A stretch of 64,000 bases of DNA, taken from Palaemon carinicauda. Lineage: Eukaryota; Arthropoda; Malacostraca; Decapoda; Palaemonidae. The notes under the pieces were generated by a model. That model saw only the letters and a list, made by a program, of their open reading frames with translations, ran no database searches and had not been told where the DNA came from. Location of the stretch: the NCBI RefSeq assembly GCF_036898095.1, contig NC_090767.1, positions 24,636,570 through 24,700,569 on the forward strand. Reading direction: 5' to 3'. This document shows positions 24,736 through 37,037 of the stretch, one piece after another (within the stretch, counting starts at the first letter, position 1; each line of letters opens with the position of its first letter). The translations under genes were made by a program, and so were the position numbers.

Positions 24736-24984
24736 AGCTCCAAAACAAAGTCACAAAACTTATGATATTCTAAAAACCAATAGATTATGATATTTCAGTG
24801 AATAAGTTAAGAATATTTCAAGGCAAAAAGAGAAAATCGGAATATCTTAAAAGAACAAATAAAAAAGCTTTTACCAAAAAAAGGTTGATTTTTGTTACAG
24901 AGCAAAATATAAACAGGAAAGAAATTATTTTCACACACCAAGGCCCGCCTGAACAGACTCATAGTGTCTGATGGAGGGCGAGAA

Positions 24985-26300
24985 ATAAACCACTAAAAGT
25001 AAATATAGAACTAAACTCTAAACTTACTCGAGTTTAAAAGCATTTAATAAAAAGTATGAGTTTAATCTGAGCTTTCAAACTAACGGGATTTACTACTAGA
25101 AAAAAAAAAGAATAATTCAGCCAAAAATTAAAAAAAATAATGATATTTTGATTAGTTTGATTGAGTCCTATCACTTAAATTTCAATTTAAAGACTCCCCT
25201 TCCCGAAAATAATTCTCATAAAATGAAAAACCAACATCCATAAAGTACTAAACCTTCAAAATCAGATATTTACTGAGTCCAGTCCTAGTACCAAATGTCA
25301 CAAAATCTAACCTAGGTTTTAAAAGCACACAACTTTCAAAATCAATTTGACCATCTTAAAGGAAGTTGACAGTATTGGATCATTGAAAATGGCAGACTTA
25401 ACTCGGGTCATACTGGAGACAGGAGACTGAAGACCTTCATCACAATCTTTCAACTTAGACGTCTGTCTTCACGTCCTCCAGGCTTCGGTGCCATACCACA
25501 CAAACTGGATCACAAATCTGGAAAGAAATGAAAAGGACAATTCAACAGAATTTTTGCTTTTGCCTATTTTACATAACTCATTTTTCCTAAAATTATTTTG
25601 ACAAAAAAAAAATAAACTTGAAATTTTGTTGTCCCAAAAAAAGTAGGTCTAATGGAGACCTAGAATTAAACTATACTTGCATTCACATTTTCCCTTTACA
25701 AAAATGCATTAATTTAATCAAAGCTTACGAACTAATTGGGAATTAGTAGAAAAACATTAATAAAAAATATACATTTTGATCAAATACAGCTTAAGTGAAT
25801 CCTGCGAGGCCTATTACTTGTTTCAAATCAAGAAAAAATTAAATCTCACTGAATGGATTACCAATTTCTGGAAATAAAAAAGATCTTGAATATTATTTAC
25901 TCAGCATAATCTAATATTGTTCTGTACGTGATTGAGGAACTTCATAACCAGCACTAAATGCCAGAAATCTAACCTATCTTCTAAAAAGCATAGAACTTTA
26001 GAACAAGGATTTTACCATTTAAGTGAAGTTCACAGTATCAGTTCACCCTGGATGGTGTCGTATGTAACTTGTCTCATTCATAAGACAGAGGATTCTCTTG
26101 TAGCGATTTCTCAACTTGTTGCATGACAGCCTTAGTGTCCTCTTCCAGTCATCAGTTTCTTATGAATTTAATACCAAGCAAACTGGAGCACAAATCTGGA
26201 AAGAATTGAAAAGGACATTTTAGAAACATTTTCACTTTTGCCTACTGTAATTCAATTAGATTTCTCCCAAAATAGTTTAAGATTCCTTCCAGCCTTAAGA
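24985..26300. repeat. Diverged tandem duplication of ~680 bp
   Basis: Copy 1 (about 24,985-25,640) and copy 2 (about 25,650-26,300) share ordered blocks: AAATCTAACCTA (25,314 and 25,966), GAAGTT-ACAGTAT, CAAACTGGA-CACAAATCTGG (25,500 and 26,178), AAAGAA-TGAAAAGGACA and TTTTGCCTA. The offset is about 650-680 bp. Both copies keep a strong minus-strand splice-acceptor match, TTTCCAG before ATTTGTG. No protein frame is conserved between them. Confidence 0.75.
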
Positions 26301-27170
26301 TGCTTGTCACTAGTTGACTATCCAATGTCAACAGCTGAGTTGACTGCCAGACATAAAAAACTATTTAGTTACAAGAGATTCCTGTTAGCACTAACAAATA
26401 CAAGAGGTTTATTTGTTGAACAAGTCATAATTCATTGGTTGTATTAATTAAATTGTCAAAAAACACCACACCTAAAACTATTGGCCACAAATGATGGGGA
26501 ACTAGTACACTGATGATATAATTCCTGAAGCGTTTTTGCCTTACTTTCCTAGTTAAAATTTCACAAATAACATATAACAATAACTACAGTATCATAGTTA
26601 TAGTTGTAGATTGTTAGAAACCAAAAATGAATTATAGAGTTGCAAAAGAAATGGAAAGCAAAACTGTTTCCTCATAAGGATTACAGTTAACGTTAAATTA
26701 ATGAATTCAATCAGAAATGATTAATATTTGTGTCCGACTGTGGGGGAATAGCCGTTCGGTCGTTAGCTTGACTAAAAGCTTTACCTATTTTTCTTCATAA
26801 ATTAAAAGTAAATAACTTAATGCTACTTAGTATAGTAACTATTAGCGTTAATGATAAGTAAAATGAATAATTGTTTTGTTCATTAAATATAAGTAAGGTT
26901 GGAATTAAAATAAATTCCAACAAGATTGTGACTGCAGAATTGGGTCTATACTTCATGACATGTATCCCTGGAGTGAACAAATTGGAGGAACAGAATCAAG
27001 ACGTCAAGTAAACCTATCTGGAAAGACTACGATGGACTGCAACAGCTTTACCAGGGGATTTGTGTGTTTCATACTTCTAAAGAAAACCTAGTAACGTTAG
27101 GTGGTCCTGGGATTACTAAAGAAATCTATATATTAAAGCCAATGCGTGACTGCAAGAATAGTTAAACTCG
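26301..27170. other. AT-rich spacer, nothing recognised
   Basis: No motif-bearing open frame and no repeat block. Confidence 0.5.
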
Positions 27171-27191
27171 TTATTATTATTATTATTATTA

Positions 27192-27235
<44 letters not shown>

Positions 27236-27530
27236 TGCGAAGCTACAACCCTAGTTGGAGAAGAAGGATGCTATAAGCCTGAGGGCTCCAACAGGGAAAA
27301 TAGCCTAGTGAGGAAAGGAAATAAAGTAATTAACAATTAAAATAAAATATTTTAAGAACAATGAGATTAGAATAAATTTTTCATATATAATCTATAAAAA
27401 CTTAAAAAACAAGAGGGAAATAAATAAAATAGAATAGTGTACCCGAGTGTACCCTCAAGCAAGAGAACTCTAACCCAAGATAGTGGAAGACCATGGTACA
27501 GAGGCTATGACACTGTCCTACCTACAGCAA
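27171..27530 (-). repeat. TTA-tailed dispersed retroposon with (ATT)n tail
   Basis: A (TTA)n tract at 27,171-27,235 with one ATC interruption is followed by GCTACAACCCTAGTTGG, GATGCTATAAGCC, AAATAGCCTAGTGAGGAAAG, GTACCCTCAAGCAAGAGAAC and AGACCATGGTACAGAGGCTATG. Minus orientation, 5'-truncated. The poly-Ile open frame across it is an artefact. Confidence 0.88.
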
Positions 27531-28293
27531 TTCATGTGACAGATTTCCTAAAAATGGTTTTGAGCACAATATCCACATTAACGAGTTCACATTTTGGTTA
27601 TTATAGTACGTTTTAATAAATTACTTTGATTTTATGATTAAGTGTTTTATTAAGCTTTAAACTATCACCTAAAGATCCTCGCTTAGGGTGGTGAATCTTC
27701 AGACGAGAAAATTTTAAGATAGTGGATCTTCAGGTGATCCAAAAATCAATTAAACTTTACCTTTTAAAAGTAAGTTTGGCTACTAAGGATAACGCCAGTC
27801 GAGTCTGTCTCTTTCCAAAACCAAGCAGAAATAACTTTGGACAACCGATAACCGATTGTCCGGCTTGCATTGGCCAAACAGTGGACAAGTCCAGTCGTAA
27901 CTTTCTGTGAAGTGTTATGTTAAAATGACCTCAGAAATACGTCACTAAAGAATAAGGCAAACTGAGACAATAACAAGTTCATCATGAACATCGTCATCAC
28001 CTGTGTTATTTCCAGGACTGACTATTGAAACTCGCTCTGTTACCATCTCAAGTGACAACTTAAAGATATTATGTTCTTGTCTAACTTATTCTTGAACTCG
28101 TTTACCTAAGTGTTACTGTTCACTACATCCGCTGGAAGTCTATTCCAAGTATTTGCTATTTAAGAATGTCAAGAAATTTCCACTTTGAGTGGTGTCGTAC
28201 CTTTTCAATTCCAGTTTGTGTCCGTTACCCCTGAACTGATTTGAATGAGCTGTAGTTGTTCTTTAGACTATCAAAAAGTTATTCAATTACAAA
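27531..28293. other. Spacer without recognisable gene
   Basis: A 62-codon plus-strand open frame (27,722-27,910) has a few Cys residues but no recognised motif. Nothing else is seen. Confidence 0.5.
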
Positions 28294-28296
28294 ATG

Positions 28297-28371
<75 letters not shown>
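28294..28371. repeat. (GA)n microsatellite
   Basis: About 36 GA units, directly abutting the 39-bp hairpin at 28,372. Confidence 0.96.
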
Positions 28372-28374
<3 letters not shown>

Positions 28375-28410
28375 CCTATAGTGATAAGGGTTCCCCTGTG
28401 TGATAGGACC
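28372..28410 (+). repeat. 39-bp hairpin motif, copy 1
   Basis: It starts GGTCCTATAG, ends TGATAGGACC, and has AAGGGTTCCCCT in the centre, so the ends pair as a short stem. A second 39-bp copy lies at 28,907-28,945. It abuts a (GA)n tract. Confidence 0.75.
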
Positions 28411-28767
28411 ACGAAACCAGCCCTTGAAGTTCAAGTTTTACAGTATATTCATATCAAACAATGGCTAATTACTGTTTACTTTTTATCTTGCAAGACTGCT
28501 ATTATTATCAATACATAATTGTAAACGATGTTCACTAATTTACAAAACATAATTAATTTGATATGTCAAAACCAAGTAAATTATAAAAACTAAATGAAGG
28601 GTTTCCATCTAATGACACCCTATTCTAAGTTATCCCAACCACGAATAAGAAAAATATTTATAATAAAATAATTTCCATCCAAAAACTTATTCAAAACTTT
28701 ATATTCCTTATTGAATTTAAAACTTAATAATTATCACAGCATTCCGAATTCACCAATGTTCAGTGGT

Positions 28768-28768
<1 letters not shown>

Positions 28769-28820
<52 letters not shown>
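28769..28820. repeat. Poly-T tract of 52 bases
   Basis: A pure T homopolymer between a GTGGTG word and AAGCAC. Its length is likely to be unreliable in any assembly. It could be the poly-A tail of a minus-oriented retroposon, but no element body is recognised beside it. Confidence 0.95.
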
Positions 28821-28823
<3 letters not shown>

Positions 28824-28906
28824 CACTATTATGATAATTTAACTATTAACATCTATTAGTCTGTGTGATACACAAAATACTTATGATACGATAAACTGAT
28901 TTTGTA

Positions 28907-28945
28907 GGTCCTGTAGAGAGAAGGGTTCCCCTGCGTGATAGGATC
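28907..28945 (+). repeat. 39-bp hairpin motif, copy 2
   Basis: It starts GGTCCTGTAG, has AAGGGTTCCCCT in the centre and ends TGATAGGATC. It has the same length and order as the copy at 28,372, with a handful of substitutions. It sits just before the large TAAG array. Confidence 0.75.
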
Positions 28946-28966
28946 AGGAGAACAGCAATATAAGTA

Positions 28967-31834
28967 TAGTAAGCAAGCATGAAAGTAAGTAAACATGTAA
29001 GTAAGCAAACATTCAAGTAAGCAAGCATGTAAGTAAGCAAGTAAACATGTAAGTAAGTAAGTAAGTAAACATATGAGTAAGTAAGCAAGCAAGTAAACAT
29101 GTAAGTAAGCAAGCAAGTAAACATGTAAGTAAGTAAGCAAGCATGTAAGCATGTAAGCATGTAATCATGTAAGTAAGTAAGCAAGCAAGTAAACATATAA
29201 GTAAGCAAGCAAGCAAGCAAGTAAACATGTAAGTAAGCAAGTAAACATGTAAGTAAGTAAGCAAGTATGCCAGTAAACATTTAAGTAAGCAAGCAAGTAA
29301 ACATGTAAGTAAGTAAGCAAGCATGCAAGCAAGTAAACATGTAAGTAAGTAAGCAAGCAAGTAAACATGTAAGTAAGCAAGCAAGTAAACATGTAAGTAA
29401 GCAAGCAAGTAAGCAAGCAAGTAAGGTTAGGTTGCAAGCAAGTAAGTAAGTAAGTAAGCAAGCATGTAAGTAAGTAAGTAAGGAAGCATGCAAGTAAACA
29501 TGTAAGTAAGCAAGCATGCAAGCAAGTAAACAGGTAAGTAAGCAAGCAAGTAAACATGTAAGTAAGTAAGCAAGCAAGTAAACATATAAGTAAGTAAGCA
29601 AGCAAGTAAACATGTAAATAAGTAAGTAAGTAAGCAAGCAAGCATGTAAGTAAGTAAGCAAGCATGCAATTAATATATAAGTAAGTAAGCAAGCAAGCAA
29701 GTAAACATGTAAGTAAGTAAGTAAGTAAGTAAGTAAGCAAGCATGCAAGTAAACATGTAAGTAAGTAAGCATGCAAGCAAGTAAACATGTAAGTAAGCAA
29801 GCAAGTAAACATGTAAGTAAGTAAGCAAGCATGTAAGCAAGTATTCATGTAAGTAAGTAAGCAAGAAAGTAAACATATAAGTAAGCAAGCAAGCAAGCAA
29901 GTAAACATGTAAGTAAGCAAGTAAACATGTAAGTAAGTAAGCAAGTATGCAAGTAAACATTTAAGTAAGCAAGCAAGTAAACATGTAAGTAAGCAAGCAT
30001 GCAAGCAAGTAAACATGTAAGTAAGTAAGCAAGCAAGTAAACATGTAAGTAAGCAAGCAAGTAAACATGTAAGTAAGTAAGTAAGTAAGCAAGTAAACAT
30101 GTAAGTAAGTAAGTAAGTAAGTAAGGAAGCATGCAAGTAAAGATGTAAGTAAGCAAGCATGCAAGCAAGTAAACAGGTAAGTAAGCAAGCAAGTAAACAT
30201 GTAAGTAAGCAAGCAAGCAAGTAAACATATAAGTAAGTAAGCAAGCAAGTAAACATGTAAATAAGTAAGTAAGTAAGCAAGCATGTAAGTAAGCAAGCAT
30301 GCAATTAATATATAAGTAAGTAAGGAAGCAAGCAAGTAAACATGTAAGTAAGTAAGTAAGTAAGCAAGCAAGCATGCAAGTAAACATGTAAGTAAGTAAG
30401 CATGCAAGCAAGTAAACATGTAAGTAAGCAAGCAAGTAAACATGTAAGTAAGTAAGCAAGCAAGCAAGTAAACATGTAACTAGGCAAGCAAGTAATTAAG
30501 CAAGTAAGCAAGTAAGTAAGCAAGCAAGCAAGCAAGTAAACATGTAAGTAAGTTTAGCAAGCAAGCAAGCAAGTAAACATGTAAGTAAGTAAGCAAGCAA
30601 GTAAACATGTAAGCAAGTAAGCAAGTAAGCAAGCAAGCAAGTAAACATTTAAGTAAGTAAGCAAGCAAGTAAACATGTAAGTAAGTAAGCAAGCAAGCAA
30701 GTAAACATGTAAGTAGGTAAGTAAGCAAGCAAGTAAACATGTAAGTAAGTAAGTGAGTAAGTAAGTAAACATTTAAGTAAGTAAGCAAACAGGTAAGCAA
30801 GTAAGCAAGCAAGTAAACATGTAAGTAAGTAAGCAAGCAAGTAAACATGTAAGTAAGTAAGTAAGTGAGCAAGCAAGTAAACATAAAAGTAAGTAAGTAA
30901 GCAAGCATGCAAGCAAGTAAACATGTAAGTAAGTAAGTAAATAGGCAAGTAAGTAAGTAAGCAAGTAAACAAGTAAGCAAGCAAGTAAGTAAACATATAA
31001 GTAAGTAAGCAAGCAAGCATGCAAGCAAGTAAGTAAGTAAGTAAGTAAGCAAGCATGCAAGTAAACATGTAAGTAAGTAAGCAAGCAAGCAAGTAAACAA
31101 GTAAGTAGGCAAGCAAGTAAGTAAGCAAGTAAACATGTAAGTAAGTAAGCAAGCAAGCAAGTAAACATTTAAGTAAGTAAGCAAGCAAGTAAGCAAGTAA
31201 GCAAGCAAGCAAGCAAGTAAACGTGTAAGTAAGCAAGCAAGCAAGCAAGTAAACATATAAGTAGGTAAGTAAGCAAGCAAGTAAACATATAAGTAAGTAA
31301 GTAAGTAAACATTTAAGTAAGTAAGCAAACAGGTAAGCAAGTAAGCAAGCAAGTAAACATGTAAGTAGGCAAGCAAGTAAACATGTAAGTAAGTAAGCAA
31401 GCAAGTAAACATGTAAGTAAGTAAGTAAGGAAGTAAGCAAACAGGTAAGCAAGTAAGCAAGCAAGTAAACATGTAAGTAAGCAAGCAAATAAACATGTAA
31501 GTAAGCAAGCAAGCAAGCAAGTAAACATATAAGAAAGTAAGTAAGTGAGCAAGCAAGCAAGTAAACATATAAGTAAGTAAGCAAGCAAGCAAGTAACATG
31601 TAAGTAAGTAGGTAAGCATGCAAGCAAGTAAACATATAAGTAAGTAAGTAAGCATGCAAGCAAATAAACATATAAGTAAGTAAGCAAGCATGCAAGCAAG
31701 TAAACATATAAGTAAGTAAGCAAGCATGCAAGCAAGTAAACATGTAAGTAAGTAAGTAAGCAAGTAAACAAGTAAGCAAGCAAGCAAGTAAACATATAAG
31801 TAAGTAAGTAAGCAAGCATGCAAGTAAGTAAGTA

Positions 31835-31872
<38 letters not shown>

Positions 31873-32288
31873 TAAACATGTAAGTAAGCAAGCAAGCAAG
31901 TAAACATGTAAGTAAGCAAGCAAGCAAGTAAACATGTAAGAAAGTAAGTGAGCAAGCAAGCAAGTAAACATGTAAGTAAGCAAGCAAGCAAGTAAACATG
32001 TAAGTAAGCAAGCAAGCAAGTAAACATGTAAGTAAGTAAGTAAATAAGTAAGCAAGCAAGCAAGTAAACATATAAGTAAGTAAGCAAGCAAGTAAAAAAT
32101 TGTAAGTAAGTAAGTAAGCAAGTAAGTAAGTAAGCAAGTAAACAAGTAAGCAAGCAAGCAAGTAAACATGTAAGTAAGTAAGCAAGCAAGCAAGTAACCA
32201 TGTAAGTAAGTAACTAACCAAGCAAGCAAGTAAACATATAAGTAAATAAGTAAGTAAGTAAATAAGTAAGTAAGCAAGCAATTAAACA

Positions 32289-32322
<34 letters not shown>

Positions 32323-32526
32323 CAAGCAATTAAACATGTAAGTAAGTAAGTAAGCAAGTGAGCAAGCAAGTATGTAAGGAAGTAAGCATGTAAGCAAGTA
32401 AGTAAGTAAGCAAGCAAGTAAACATGTAAGTAAGTAAGCAAGCAAGTATGCAAGGATGTAAGGATGTAAGTAAGCAAGCAAGCAAGCAAGCAAAGTAACT
32501 AAAGTAAGCAAGCAAGCAAATAAGCA
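28967..32526. repeat. 3.5-kb TAAG/CAAG tetranucleotide-derived array
   Basis: The region is built almost wholly from GTAA, GCAA, AAACAT and ATGT words. Typical strings are GTAAACATGTAAGTAAGCAA, with runs of AAGC or AAGT between regularly spaced ACATGT palindromes. Long segments recur with few changes (for example 29,840-30,060 resembles 29,150-29,400), so larger duplication blocks exist. Minus-strand open frames of up to 620 codons (LLTYLHVYLLACLLT-like) occur in all three frames, because the array lacks minus-strand stop words. They are not genes. Confidence 0.96.
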
Positions 32527-33068
32527 AAAAAACTTATATTACCGTCGGGAAACTAACAAACGAACATACTAAAAGTTGCTAAATATTCCCAGTAAAAAGT
32601 AATTTCCTATTTTTTCCAACATTCTAAATGTTCCGTAAAAATGCTTAGTAAGTTGTCATATTGTTGTTGTTGCTGTTGTTGTTGTTGTTGTTAATATGGA
32701 GCCAAGCACATGGTAGAAGGAAGACAGGGTACAGTCAAACTGGACTTGGATTTTGTATTTAGAGTCAAATTAACAAATAGAGATATGGACTGGGAAATTA
32801 ACTCTACAAATAGAAGGGGATCAGTGCAAAGGTTAAGGGAAGGTTTAATAGAAGTGACATTAGATCTGCAATTAATTTCCAGGGGTCTGACACACTAGTG
32901 ATTTCGAAGGCCCAAGATAGAAAAAGGATAGTAAAAATATGCATGATTGAATAGATATGCAGTGACTGGATGTCTGAATGATATAGATTAGTGAAGGGGG
33001 AACATAAAGATAAAACAAGACCATTACAAAGAACAACCACTATTGTGTCAGATGGGTGAAGGTATTGT
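32527..33068. other. Spacer with a short (GTT)n
   Basis: A (TTG)n tract lies at 32,661-32,692. The rest carries no recognised feature. Confidence 0.55.
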
Positions 33069-33477
33069 TTATTACCCTCTGCCAACGTAGTTGGAAGGAG
33101 GTTGTGTTTTACACCCTGTTTGTGTGTGTGTGTTTGTGAACAGCTTCTTGGCCACAATTTTAATCTTAGAGTAATGAAAATCGCAGGGATTAACTTTTAT
33201 ATAATAAGCTGGAAAGAATTAAATTCTAATAGGTCAAGGTCACGGTTAAGAAATAGGTTCTATTAGGTCAAGGTCAAAGGTCAAGTAAAATATCCAATTC
33301 ACGTCATCAGCCATAAGTTTGGACATCGTTGTCACAGAGACTTCAAACTTGGTTCATTTTTGAGTGTGTGAAATCCACGCCAATTAATACAAAGATCATG
33401 GTCAAGGTTGAGCAAAACGTCGAAAAATAAGCTGCTTTAGCGGAGGTCTGCACTCTACCGAGTGCCCCTCTAGTTCG
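33069..33477. repeat. Dispersed repeat with AGGTCA half-sites, copy B
   Basis: Collinear with 2157-2423 but longer by a central ~140 bp. It carries a tight cluster of nuclear-receptor-type half-sites: AGGTCAAGGTCAAAGGTCA at 33,265-33,283 contains a DR0 and a perfect DR1 arrangement, and further AGGTCA sites lie near 33,232 and 33,399. Ends are CCCTCTGCCAACGTAGTTGG at the left and GCGGAGGTCTGCACTCTACC at the right. Non-coding. Whether any receptor binds is unknown. Confidence 0.8.
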
Positions 33478-34929
33478 TATAATATATGGCTAAACAGCAA
33501 AATGTCTAAATTACATTTCGATACCATCGTCACAGACGCGAATCTAAATTTTTCTTTGCAAATTTCCAGGACACAGCGGCCATTTTTAATTTATTATTCA
33601 CAAGTTCAGCAAAATCCACAAAATAACTGAACCTATTCCCAGCATCATTGACTGAAAAAGTCGAGTCATTGGATTCTCTTTCGAAAAAGATTGAATCCTT
33701 TGATGACGGTTCAACACTTCTTCTATTGCATCCTTTACGAATTTCTACGTCCTACCGCAAACATATACAATCAACAACTTACTTTTCCCTATCCTGTGAA
33801 TAATACAATTCATTAATACTATATCTCCTCCCCATGCACGTTTTCCTTGAGCTTTCAAAAGCAATTAGGTATAACTAAAGTAAAAAGTTCCACCCACCGC
33901 AGTGGTTTCTCTATGCATTATAATACCTCACATATATCAACTGTAGGATATGCCACAGCGTTTTACGTTTTTAGTTAAGTTGGCGCTACACGTTTTCTCT
34001 GTTGATGATAAGGATGAGGAGATAAGCAAGCGTCGGGATTGCCTGATGTTTGTTTTGTATTTAATTATATACTTATGTGCACTATTTTGAATTGAATATT
34101 TCTATTGAATGGAAAACTGTATACATTTTTTGTTTACTTTTTTTATATGAAAAAGAAGTATTGAGTTGGTACTGAAAAATATTGTATTGTTATTGTTGGT
34201 ATCTGCCCAAAAGGCCGCGATTTATGCCCGCCTTGGCGCCTTTGTCAGTTCAGCGTGGGCAGGCTCTGGAAAGCACATGGAATTTCTGCATGCTGTGGTT
34301 CTGCAGTATTTGTGGTGTGCTGAGCTGCCCAGTGTACTCATCATAGTATTAAGTGACCAGTGTTGCTGTTAGCTAGGAGGCTGAATGCATCTGGTGGTAC
34401 AGCAACTTGTACCAGTGGTTATCTGAGAATTTTAGCATTAGAATCGGCGTCTGGAAAATGTAAGTTTATTTTCTAGGTTAAGTGAACCTTACCTGTGGAA
34501 TTACTGTATTGTATTTTACATCATTTACATTATTTTGTATTTACATGATATTTACAGTATATATATTGTTTTACATGAATATTAACATTATTTTTTTTGT
34601 ATATTTATTGCTGCTTTTGTTTGCAGCGTCAAACCTCGCTGCTTTGATGGAATATATGAACACCTCAGAGGAAGAGTGTTTGACTTCACCATTAGTAAAA
34701 CGCCGATATTCAGAACGTAGCTGCACTGGTGGTGCAGTGTTCTACATCAACTCTGATCTTATGTCCCTTAATGATTTGAATCAATAAACAGTGTTACTAC
34801 AAATGAACTCTCCTTAATGAAGGTGTAAAGCAAATTATATTTCTCGGATGTATTTGAAGAGCATGCCCAAATCCTCTCCATCTACCCCTCATCATAATCT
34901 TCCCGAGAGAGATTAGTTCACCAAACTTT
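33478..34929. other. Spacer, no gene assigned
   Basis: Two plus-strand open frames (34,166-34,372 and 34,482-34,787) are mainly hydrophobic or low-complexity with no recognised domain. The local composition at 34,200-34,420 is more GC-rich than its surroundings, which may mark an unrecognised mobile-element piece. Confidence 0.4.
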
Positions 34930-35110
34930 TACCTGGGCTCCACAAGGCACTAGATGAGTTGGAAGACCCAGGCCTACATGGTTGAGGAATATGAAGAGTG
35001 AAGTCAGAGGTGATGAAAAGAGAAGAGAGATAGAGACGACTGGCGAAATCTAACCGAGGCCTTTTGCGTCAATAGATGTAGGAGATGTTGATGAGTATGA
35101 TGTACTTCAA
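34930..35110 (+). pseudogene. LINE C-terminal tail fragment
   Basis: From 34,958 the plus strand reads VGRPRPTWLRNMKSEVRGDE, then KRREIETTGEI and a stop. GRPRxTWLRN and the charged tail are typical of the extreme C-terminus of LINE-type RT proteins. No RT core is present upstream in any frame. The copy differs from the GRPRFGW tail at 4612, so a second LINE family is represented. Confidence 0.55.
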
Positions 35111-35699
35111 GACATTTTGCGTTTAAGATATGAAAGAGCAAAAATCGAGATTTAACGAGAAATTTAGAAAAAAACTCGCCGTGCTTACTTTCAATTTGAT
35201 GTTAATGGAATAATGACTCAACTGGGGTATGGATTTTGTTATCTAAGAATAGGAATTCCATTTAACGATCATTGTGTGGCCTCAATTTTACCTGGTGTAG
35301 TCTAAAGATGTCCACCCAATACCCAGGTGAAAACCCATCTGAATTTATTAATAAACTCTGGCTAACCTTCTACGAATCTGCGACCAACATCTGAAAAATA
35401 ATAGTAAATATCCCAATGAACATAAAACGGGAATATATACTAAAGCTAGATTGTATTTCAGTTTCAAAACCAAAACGAAAAATATTGAAAATTCACTTAT
35501 TGACCGAACTAAACAAGAGGACATTTACAATCATCAGTACAGGCTAGACCACACTCTGGATCACAAACAAAAGGATCATTATGAACAAAGGCAATTTGAG
35601 AATATGTTCTAGATAAAACCACGATTATTGCAGGATGAGCAACACATTTGACATCGCCAACATAACCCATGAACACAAATATGCGATTCAACATAGACA

Positions 35700-36560
35700 C
35701 GTACTATAGAATTCTACAATTGTGGAACCAATACTGAGATATCACTTTTCAATTTGTTTTGTACCGCATTGCCAAATGTGAACATTCAGTTCAATACGTG
35801 ACCCAGTATCTGCACACTGTCAAATTTGTACGTGAAGTTAGATTAACATTTATAAGTCTTATAACATCGCAAAAAAAAAAGAAAAAAAAAAAAAAAAAAA
35901 AGTCTTTCAGGGTTAGAGCTCAACAGAAGCACTTGTCTATTATAACCACCTTGAGACAGGTCAAATATTTTTGTTGTTGGTTATTCTAGATTAGTTAAAA
36001 CAACACATTTCTTTACACAGAAAATACTTTTATATCAATATACTTTTTTTTTATTACTAAACTCTCTCATCTTGCCACAACTACAAACATTGACAAAAAT
36101 CGAAAGTTACATATAAATTTTCGCTCCTTCGAATAAAGTTTTAGTCCACTAATGGTCAGACAGTATTGACGTTTAAACAATCGTCAACAGGATATTGCTG
36201 CCGGAAATGTCCATATAAAACTACTTATATAGTAATTGAATTTTGATAAATGTAAAACAAAACTAACTTATTTCTTTTACATGAAACGAAAATAAGGCTT
36301 CCTATTTTCATATTAAAGACTGATTTTCTTTAAAACTTCACAGACAACCAGTAGTCCTGTCCTCGTAACGAAGAGCAAATATTTAGAATACCACTTTTGC
36401 CTGGCTGGTCGAAAAACAGACAAGGAAATTCCCCCCCCCCCCCTCTTTAATTAAAGTACGAGTTTAGTGAATGAAAAGAGGTCATTTATTAGAGCTTAAT
36501 AGTAAACAAATCGTATCAATAAATGCTTTCCTAAATATATTTTCTCTTCTCAGAATTACA
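35700..36560. repeat. Diverged duplication, copy 1
   Basis: It shares ordered blocks with 37,185-37,860: ATT-TGTGGAA-CAATGCT/ACT-GA, AAATGTGAACA-TCA, and most clearly GTCC-GTCCTC-AACGAAGA-CAAATAT at 36,355 and 37,646, followed by CTGG-TGG-(T/C)GAAAAACAG-CAAG. This copy contains a poly-A tract (35,870-35,901) and a C10 tract (36,431) absent from copy 2. It is non-coding as far as I can see. Confidence 0.65.
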
Positions 36561-36812
36561 CAAGAAATTCGTCCTAACTTCTAACGATTACGTTACCAAC
36601 GTATAAAAACTTGCAAGGAAAAGTACAATACCTAAATCGTGGCCCTGTTTGAAAATGAAATAATTTGAAAATAAACATGGAACGTGTTTTATGCAAAATT
36701 ACCTTAGACTCTGTATACGATAAACGGAACTATATATGAAAAGCTATTTATAGTATATATATCTAGTTAGATTTATGATTTTTTTCAGGAAAATCCATGT
36801 TTATTAACATAT

Positions 36813-36813
<1 letters not shown>
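36561..36813. other. Spacer between duplicated blocks
   Basis: Nothing recognised. Confidence 0.5.
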
Positions 36814-36859
<46 letters not shown>

Positions 36860-36901
36860 AATAAATAAATAAATAATAATCGTAGCAACAACAACAACAA
36901 C

Positions 36902-36940
<39 letters not shown>

Positions 36941-36984
36941 AATAAATAAATAATAATCGTAGCAACAACAACAACAACAACGAC

Positions 36985-37037
<53 letters not shown>

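Noticed and set aside
28846..32527. Many minus-strand open frames up to 620 codons, Leu/Tyr/Thr/Cys-rich, resembling membrane proteins
   Set aside because: They occur in all three frames of the same strand and follow the TAAG/CAAG word structure. The openness comes from the repeat lacking minus-strand stop words.
34166..34787. Two hydrophobic plus-strand open frames
   Set aside because: No domain, no splice support that I could defend, and AT-rich composition makes chance openness likely.
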